Assembly (NCBI GenBank): GCA_005884665.1
Contig: VBAT01000035.1
Span: 1-47,286 of the forward strand
Origin: Bacteroidota bacterium
GTDB lineage: Bacteria > Bacteroidota > Bacteroidia > Chitinophagales > Chitinophagaceae
Reading direction: 5' to 3'
DNA length: 47,286 bases
Below the pieces are notes generated by a model that did no database searches, was not told the DNA's origin, and saw nothing but the letters and a program-made list of their open reading frames with translations. The number at the start of each line of letters is the position of its first letter. Position 1 is the stretch's first letter. Made by a program: the position numbers and the translations under genes. This document shows positions 43,314-47,286 of this stretch, piece after piece.

Positions 43314-43499
43314 ATGAATACTACCGATTTAAAAACCATCTGGGCTGAGCAAAAAGGAAAACTTAAACAAAAATTTGCATGGCTGACAGATAAGGATTTC
43401 CTGTTTGAGCCTGGCAAAAGAGAAGAAATGCTGGACAGGCTGCAGATCAAATTGGGTAAAACCCGGGAAGAACTACAGATGATCATCACGACGCTGTAG
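43314..43499 (+). CDS. CsbD-like stress-response protein
   Basis: The 61-residue protein is all-helical and charged, and resembles the CsbD family (general stress, sigma-B-type regulons in other bacteria). Family-like features are LKTIWAEQKGKLKQKF at the start and GKREEMLDRLQIKLGKTREEL in the second half. There is no signal peptide. It is preceded by element C and is probably the first gene of a transcript that also carries the genes at 43563 and 44144. Stress function is by family only. Confidence 0.75.
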   Translation: MNTTDLKTIWAEQKGKLKQKFAWLTDKDFLFEPGKREEMLDRLQIKLGKTREELQMIITTL

Positions 43500-43562
43500 C
43501 TGTCCGTGAGCTAAATAAATGCTTCTCGAATAATTTCAAGTAACAAACTAAATTTTAATAAA

Positions 43563-44036
43563 ATGAAAAAGACAATCCTCGTTGTTGCGTTATTGCTCGG
43601 CGGATTAATGTTCCAAAAGGCTTCTGCGCAGCTTCGTGTAAGTTTTAAAGTTAATATCGCTACTCAGCCCGTATGGGGTCCCGTAGGATATGATCATGTT
43701 GAGTATTATTATATGCCGGATATAGATGCTTACTATTATGTTCCTACCCGCCAGTATATTTATTTGCAACGCGGCCGGTGGATATTCGCTTCATCTTTAC
43801 CCTCCCGTTATCATTATAACATTAATACAGGCTACAAAGTCGTAATTAATGAGCGTACGCCTTATCGTCATCCCGAAACCTACAGGGTGAAATATGCTTC
43901 GTATAAAGGGCGTCATGACCAGGAAATAATCCGTAATAGTCATGATTCAAGGTACTTTGAAAACAGGAACCATCCTGAGCATAATAAATGGAGACAAAGT
44001 CAGGCTCACGGAAATGGCGATCAGCACCGGCACTAA
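43563..44036 (+). CDS. Secreted Tyr-rich protein of unknown function
   Basis: The 157-residue product has a Sec signal peptide (about 1-22, ending FQKASAQ). The mature part is rich in tyrosine, arginine and histidine (YDHVEYYYMPDIDAYYYVPTRQYIYLQRGRW), and the C-terminus is histidine-rich (HGNGDQHRH), which could bind metal. I do not recognise a family with certainty. The region of about 50-100 has the look of a short beta-sheet wrapping module. It lies 63 bp after the CsbD-like gene and shares its direction. Confidence 0.7.
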   Translation: MKKTILVVALLLGGLMFQKASAQLRVSFKVNIATQPVWGPVGYDHVEYYYMPDIDAYYYVPTRQYIYLQRGRWIFASSLPSRYHYNINTGYKVVINERTPYRHPETYRVKYASYKGRHDQEIIRNSHDSRYFENRNHPEHNKWRQSQAHGNGDQHRH

Positions 44037-44143
44037 ATAGGGCCTATTGCTCCTCAATCGCCAGTAATTAATTCTTTAGATGTCTTACACGAAGGCCGGA
44101 GGTTACTTACTGGTGATTTCGTTAATAATAAAAAAAATAATTT

Positions 44144-44299
44144 ATGAAAAATCTAGTGTATGCCGTTGTCCTCCTTCTGTTCATTGGATGGTTGCTGGGA
44201 TACTTCGTTTTTCATTACGGTGCGGCGATTCATGTGCTGCTTATCACTGCACTCGTAATTATTGTATTAAATACTTTTACCCCAAGAAAGTCTCTTTAA
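44144..44299 (+). CDS. Small membrane protein, lmo0937 family
   Basis: The 51-residue product starts MKNLVYAVVLLLFIGWLLGY and has two short transmembrane helices, the second being AAIHVLLITALVIIVLNTF. Two hydrophobic helices and about 50 residues fit the lmo0937-type membrane proteins, which are often stress-associated. It is in a different frame from the longer open frame at 44080-44331, which has no such features and overlaps it. A 43-bp gap separates it from the DJ-1 gene. Confidence 0.7.
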   Translation: MKNLVYAVVLLLFIGWLLGYFVFHYGAAIHVLLITALVIIVLNTFTPRKSL

Positions 44300-44342
44300 G
44301 TAGGCTACTGTTGAATTTCCTTCTGTACTAAATCTATATATA

Positions 44343-45077
44343 ATGAAATCAAGAAGAATTTTATTAATTGCCACTTCACATGATAAAATGGGCAGCACTG
44401 GGGATAAAACTGGTGTATGGCTGGATGAACTGGCGACTCCTTATTATATTTTTAAAGAGGCCGGTGCACATATGGTGCTTGCGACTCCCAATGGCGGGCC
44501 GGTCCCGGTGGATCCTAAGAGTCAATCCATCATGATGACGACAGGTAATACAAAGCGTTTCATGGCAGATTTGGAAGCGGTGGATTTTTTATCTCGTTCC
44601 GTTCCGATCGAAGAAATAAAGGCAGATGATTATGATGCAGTATTCCTGCCAGGTGGTCATGGTCCCCTATGGGATATTTTTCCAGACAGGATAGTAAAGC
44701 GACTACTGGAAACTTTTAATGCCGAAGGCAAGCCGATAGGGGCAATCTGTCATGGTGTGGCTGGATTGTTGTCATTGCGAAATGACAAAGGAGAACTGTT
44801 GATAAAAGGCAGGCGGCTTACCTCTTTTAGTAATAGTGAAGAGGAGTCGGCAGGGTTGACCCTTGTTGTGCCTTTTCTATTAGAGAGCGAACTTGTTTCC
44901 CTTGGTGCATTGTATAGCAAAGGGTCTAATTATCTCAATTATGTAGTAGAGGATGGTAACATTATCACCGGGCAAAACGCGGCTTCGTCAAAAGAAGTAG
45001 CCAACAAATTGTTAGCATATGTTCAAATTAACATGCCCGTCCAAAAACCGCAGCCTGCCATTGCTGAAATTTTATGA
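44343..45077 (+). CDS. DJ-1/PfpI-family protein (type 1 glutamine amidotransferase fold)
   Basis: The 244-residue product has the class's N-terminal signature SHDKMGSTGDKTGVWLDELATPYYIFKEAGA and the conserved AVFLPGGHGPLWD. The nucleophile elbow is at GAICHGVAGLLSL, with cysteine 136 and histidine 137. Members in other bacteria are Hsp31-type glyoxalases/deglycases or chaperones used under stress. Which activity applies here is unknown. It is 43 bp after the lmo0937-type gene, in the same direction. Confidence 0.9.
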   Translation: MKSRRILLIATSHDKMGSTGDKTGVWLDELATPYYIFKEAGAHMVLATPNGGPVPVDPKSQSIMMTTGNTKRFMADLEAVDFLSRSVPIEEIKADDYDAVFLPGGHGPLWDIFPDRIVKRLLETFNAEGKPIGAICHGVAGLLSLRNDKGELLIKGRRLTSFSNSEEESAGLTLVVPFLLESELVSLGALYSKGSNYLNYVVEDGNIITGQNAASSKEVANKLLAYVQINMPVQKPQPAIAEIL

Positions 45078-45217
45078 GTTGTTGAATACTAAGCGGAATA
45101 TACATAAACCTCTAAGATAATTGCAGGATCATGCAACATTCGTTATTTATCTATCCTCTGTCCTGGCCATCTTCATCTAAGTATGCCTTGTGTCACGGCG
45201 ATCGCTGTTCACCGCGT

Positions 45218-45283
45218 GTGTGATTGATATAACTTATTTAAGAGATTATATAATAGTCGAGGAAGGGAAAAGCCACACCTTTG
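45218..45283 (+). promoter_or_regulatory. Shared control element plus -7 box (copy D)
   Basis: GTGTGA at 45218, ATATAA at 45227, second ATATAA at 45248 (21 bp on), and -7-like CACCTTTG at 45276-45283, 22 bp after it. The cupin gene begins 38 bp later. The element is exactly 66 bp, as in copies B and C. The gap 45078-45217 before it shows no gene. Confidence 0.8.
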
Positions 45284-45321
45284 CCTTTGTATAGGCAATA
45301 GGTTTGTAAAATTTAAACAAT

Positions 45322-45714
45322 ATGGACAATAATTACAAGATAGTAAAAGGCAATAAAACCGACGAGGTTGAAAAGCCAGGGGGCGCTGAGCTTGAAAAAT
45401 CAAAGTCGCATATTATAGTAGAGATCATAGAGTATGTGCCTAATTCGGTAGTGATCAAGACAATCATTAAGAAATCAACAGGGAATATCAGTGTTATGTC
45501 TTTTGACAGCGGTGAAGGTTTGACTGAGAAGAGCTCTCCTTTTGACACTTTTGCACAGATCATTGAAGGCAAGGCGGAAATCGTAATTGATAACGTATCT
45601 CATTTACTCGAGTCGGGTTACGGAATTATTATACCGGCGCATTCGTTCAACTTCATAAAGCCCAACGGCAGGTTTAAAATGATTTCTACTATCATAAAAA
45701 GCGGCTATGAATAA
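45322..45714 (+). CDS. Cupin-domain protein
   Basis: The 130-residue product shows a single cupin fold: FDSGEGLTEKSSPFDTFAQIIEGKAEIVIDN, then GYGIIIPAHSFNFIKPNGRFKMIS. The usual metal-binding histidines of the first motif (HxH) are not present, so it may be metal-free or bind a small ligand. There is no signal peptide. It starts 38 bp after element D and is 51 bp upstream of the sensor kinase-like gene, so the two are likely co-transcribed. Confidence 0.8.
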   Translation: MDNNYKIVKGNKTDEVEKPGGAELEKSKSHIIVEIIEYVPNSVVIKTIIKKSTGNISVMSFDSGEGLTEKSSPFDTFAQIIEGKAEIVIDNVSHLLESGYGIIIPAHSFNFIKPNGRFKMISTIIKSGYE

Positions 45715-45765
45715 GTTCGATAATAAATGATAATTCATCCTGCAAACAAGCCAAATTAATCGTCA

Positions 45766-47226
45766 ATGGAAAATATGGCTACACAACTACTTGTCCTTCC
45801 AGGCAGCATCAACATAGCGAAAAATAAAAATGTTTATCCCGCAATGTCCATCACTGAAATTATTGGCAACGGCTTTTTTATAGTAGATCGTCAATGGACA
45901 GTCAAGTACTGGAATAAAAAAGCTGAAAAATTATTAAACATCAGGGCAAAAGACATAATTGGTAAAAATCTTTGGGAGCAATTTTCAGAAACACTCCCGG
46001 TTAGTTTTTATGCTAACTATCACAAGGCATTTTTGCAGGATATCCCTGCTCGCTTTGAAGAATATTGGGAGGAAAAGGAAGCCTGGTTTGATGTAGTTAC
46101 GTGGCATTCCGACGACAGTTTATTTGTCTCCTTTAAAAGCAGTAGCTACCCTGTTCTAATATCGCGATCAGCAAAAGATCTTAAAATCCTCAATGATCTT
46201 TATCGGTTTGTCTCAGAAGTTACAAACGATTGCCTTTGGGAATGGAACTTCGACACCAAGGAATTATTCTGGATAGATGGCGGTCATAAAAGAGTTTTTG
46301 GTTACTCGATCGAGAATTCTCTGGTTCCTCAAAAGTTTTGGGAAAGCTGCCTGCATGCTGAAGAAAGGACGGGGATTTTGGCAAGATTAAACAAGATTAT
46401 TGCTGAAGGATCCGCAACTATTTGGGAGGAAGAGTACAGGTTCAAAAAAGCAAATGGGGAATATGCTTTTGTTCATGACCGCGGACATATAATATACGAA
46501 GATGGTCATGCTTCGAGAATGGTTGGAGCTACGAGAGATATCACTGACAGGGTTTTATTAGAAAATAAGTTAACGGAGGAAAGGCAATTAAAACAAAGAC
46601 AGATCATTGAGGCTGTATTGACAGCACAGGAGGAAGAGCGGGCAGCTATTGGATTAGAACTCCAGGATAACCTTGTTCAGATACTGGCTACTGCAAAAAT
46701 GTACATGCAGATGGCCAAAAATAATCACAACAAAAGGGCACCATACCTTAAGAAATCAGGTGAATTTATTCAAAATGTTATTGAAGAAATCAGAAAAATT
46801 TCGAAAAAATTGGTGGTCCCGGGTACAAATATTGCCAGCCTGTACGATAATATAAAGATCCTGATACATGATTTGATTCTTACTCTTCCGATGGGGATTG
46901 ACTTCGAGCCTGAAGGTTTTTCTCAGGTGGATTTAGATAAGAGGCTCCAGCTGACTATTTTTCGTATTGTACAGGAACAGGTAAGCAATATTCTAAAACA
47001 TGCAAATGCTACCCGTGCTACCATTCATTTAAGCAGGCAGGAAAATGAAATCACATTGCTGATCTCCGACAATGGAAAAGGGTGCGACCCAGACAAGGAA
47101 AAAAAGGGGGTGGGTATCATAAACATCAGGACGAGAGCGGAATTACATCAAGGCAGGATTGCTATAGTATCAAAACCGGGAGAGGGTTTCGAATTAAAAG
47201 TGGTTTTGCCCCTGGCTGCATCCTAA
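45766..47226 (+). CDS. PAS-PAS sensor kinase-like protein lacking the phosphoacceptor histidine
   Basis: The 486-residue protein has no membrane helix. A first PAS domain (about 28-135) and a second PAS/PAC domain (about 145-262) are followed by a HisKA_3-type dimerisation helix (about 283-345). A HATPase domain (about 380-486) ends it, with LLISDNGKGCDPDKEKKGVGIINIRTRAELH. At the place of the phosphoacceptor, the usual EL-H-DN reads ELQDN: Gln at residue 300 (codon CAG at 46663-46665). The ATP-binding part looks complete. It follows the cupin gene by 51 bp and precedes control element E. Confidence 0.85.
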   Translation: MENMATQLLVLPGSINIAKNKNVYPAMSITEIIGNGFFIVDRQWTVKYWNKKAEKLLNIRAKDIIGKNLWEQFSETLPVSFYANYHKAFLQDIPARFEEYWEEKEAWFDVVTWHSDDSLFVSFKSSSYPVLISRSAKDLKILNDLYRFVSEVTNDCLWEWNFDTKELFWIDGGHKRVFGYSIENSLVPQKFWESCLHAEERTGILARLNKIIAEGSATIWEEEYRFKKANGEYAFVHDRGHIIYEDGHASRMVGATRDITDRVLLENKLTEERQLKQRQIIEAVLTAQEEERAAIGLELQDNLVQILATAKMYMQMAKNNHNKRAPYLKKSGEFIQNVIEEIRKISKKLVVPGTNIASLYDNIKILIHDLILTLPMGIDFEPEGFSQVDLDKRLQLTIFRIVQEQVSNILKHANATRATIHLSRQENEITLLISDNGKGCDPDKEKKGVGIINIRTRAELHQGRIAIVSKPGEGFELKVVLPLAAS

Positions 47227-47239
47227 GGATGGCCTGAAT

Positions 47240-47275
47240 GTGTGAATTATATAATTATTTCATATATAAATGTAA
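47240..47275 (+). promoter_or_regulatory. Shared control element (copy E) at the window edge
   Basis: GTGTGA at 47240, ATATAA at 47249, ATGTAA at 47270 (21 bp on). The -7 box and the gene it controls would lie beyond the window. Confidence 0.7.
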
Positions 47276-47286
47276 CGCTTGCGATC

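Noticed and set aside
44080..44331. 83-codon frame overlapping the lmo0937-type gene
   Set aside because: It lacks the family features; the frame at 44144-44299 has two clear membrane helices.

Overview
The window comes from a Bacteroidota chromosome, most likely a gliding or Chitinophagaceae-like member of the order Chitinophagales. The evidence is a complete gldKLMN block (type IX secretion/gliding motor), several TonB-dependent receptors, DUF4249, DUF4271 and DUF6089 family proteins, and many promoters of the Bacteroidota -7 type TAnnTTTG. No phage, transposase, integrase, rRNA or CRISPR array is visible. The taxonomic call is inference from gene content.

Layout. 1-137 is the 3' end of uvrC. 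392-5334 holds gldN, gldM, gldL and gldK on the minus strand with a promoter and two hairpin terminators. 5464-12753 carries housekeeping and envelope genes: a DUF255 thioredoxin-fold protein, hemD, a DUF4271 membrane protein, a BamA/TamA-like outer-membrane protein and hemW. 12758-29861 is rich in envelope and uptake genes: a DUF4249 lipoprotein with its TonB receptor, gpsA, a TolC/membrane-fusion pair, an amino-acid permease with a PLP lyase, a second TonB receptor, a DUF6089 barrel with a haem-motif-like lipoprotein, and a cobalamin riboswitch driving a BtuB-like receptor plus a CWC protein. marC follows (29995-30573).

30573-31169 is the most unusual structure: five perfect-period (105 bp) tandem copies of a damaged tRNA-Arg gene, in which part of the D loop and part of the anticodon arm are replaced by 18-nt palindromes, running directly into one intact tRNA-Arg(CCG). 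A sixth, independent relative at 37494-37604 has GC hairpins in all three loop positions. 31379-35241 encodes an OmpA-type protein and a lipoprotein with an ice-binding-like (DUF3494) domain. 35635-37165 encodes a membrane-anchored helical-repeat protein and an unrecognised protein with an HExxH zinc-protease-like motif.

37608-47275 looks like one regulatory and stress-response region. Two divergent AraC-type paralogues flank a shared control region; the minus-strand one heads an operon with a hybrid histidine kinase and a response regulator. Small stress-type genes follow on the plus strand (CsbD-like, small membrane proteins, a DJ-1/PfpI protein, a cupin and a PAS sensor kinase-like protein). 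A composite control element, GTGTGA then two ATRTAA hexamers 21 bp apart, recurs six times here. In three copies it is followed at an identical distance by a weakened -7 box, so the whole element is exactly 66 bp. This argues for one co-ordinated, activator-dependent regulon.
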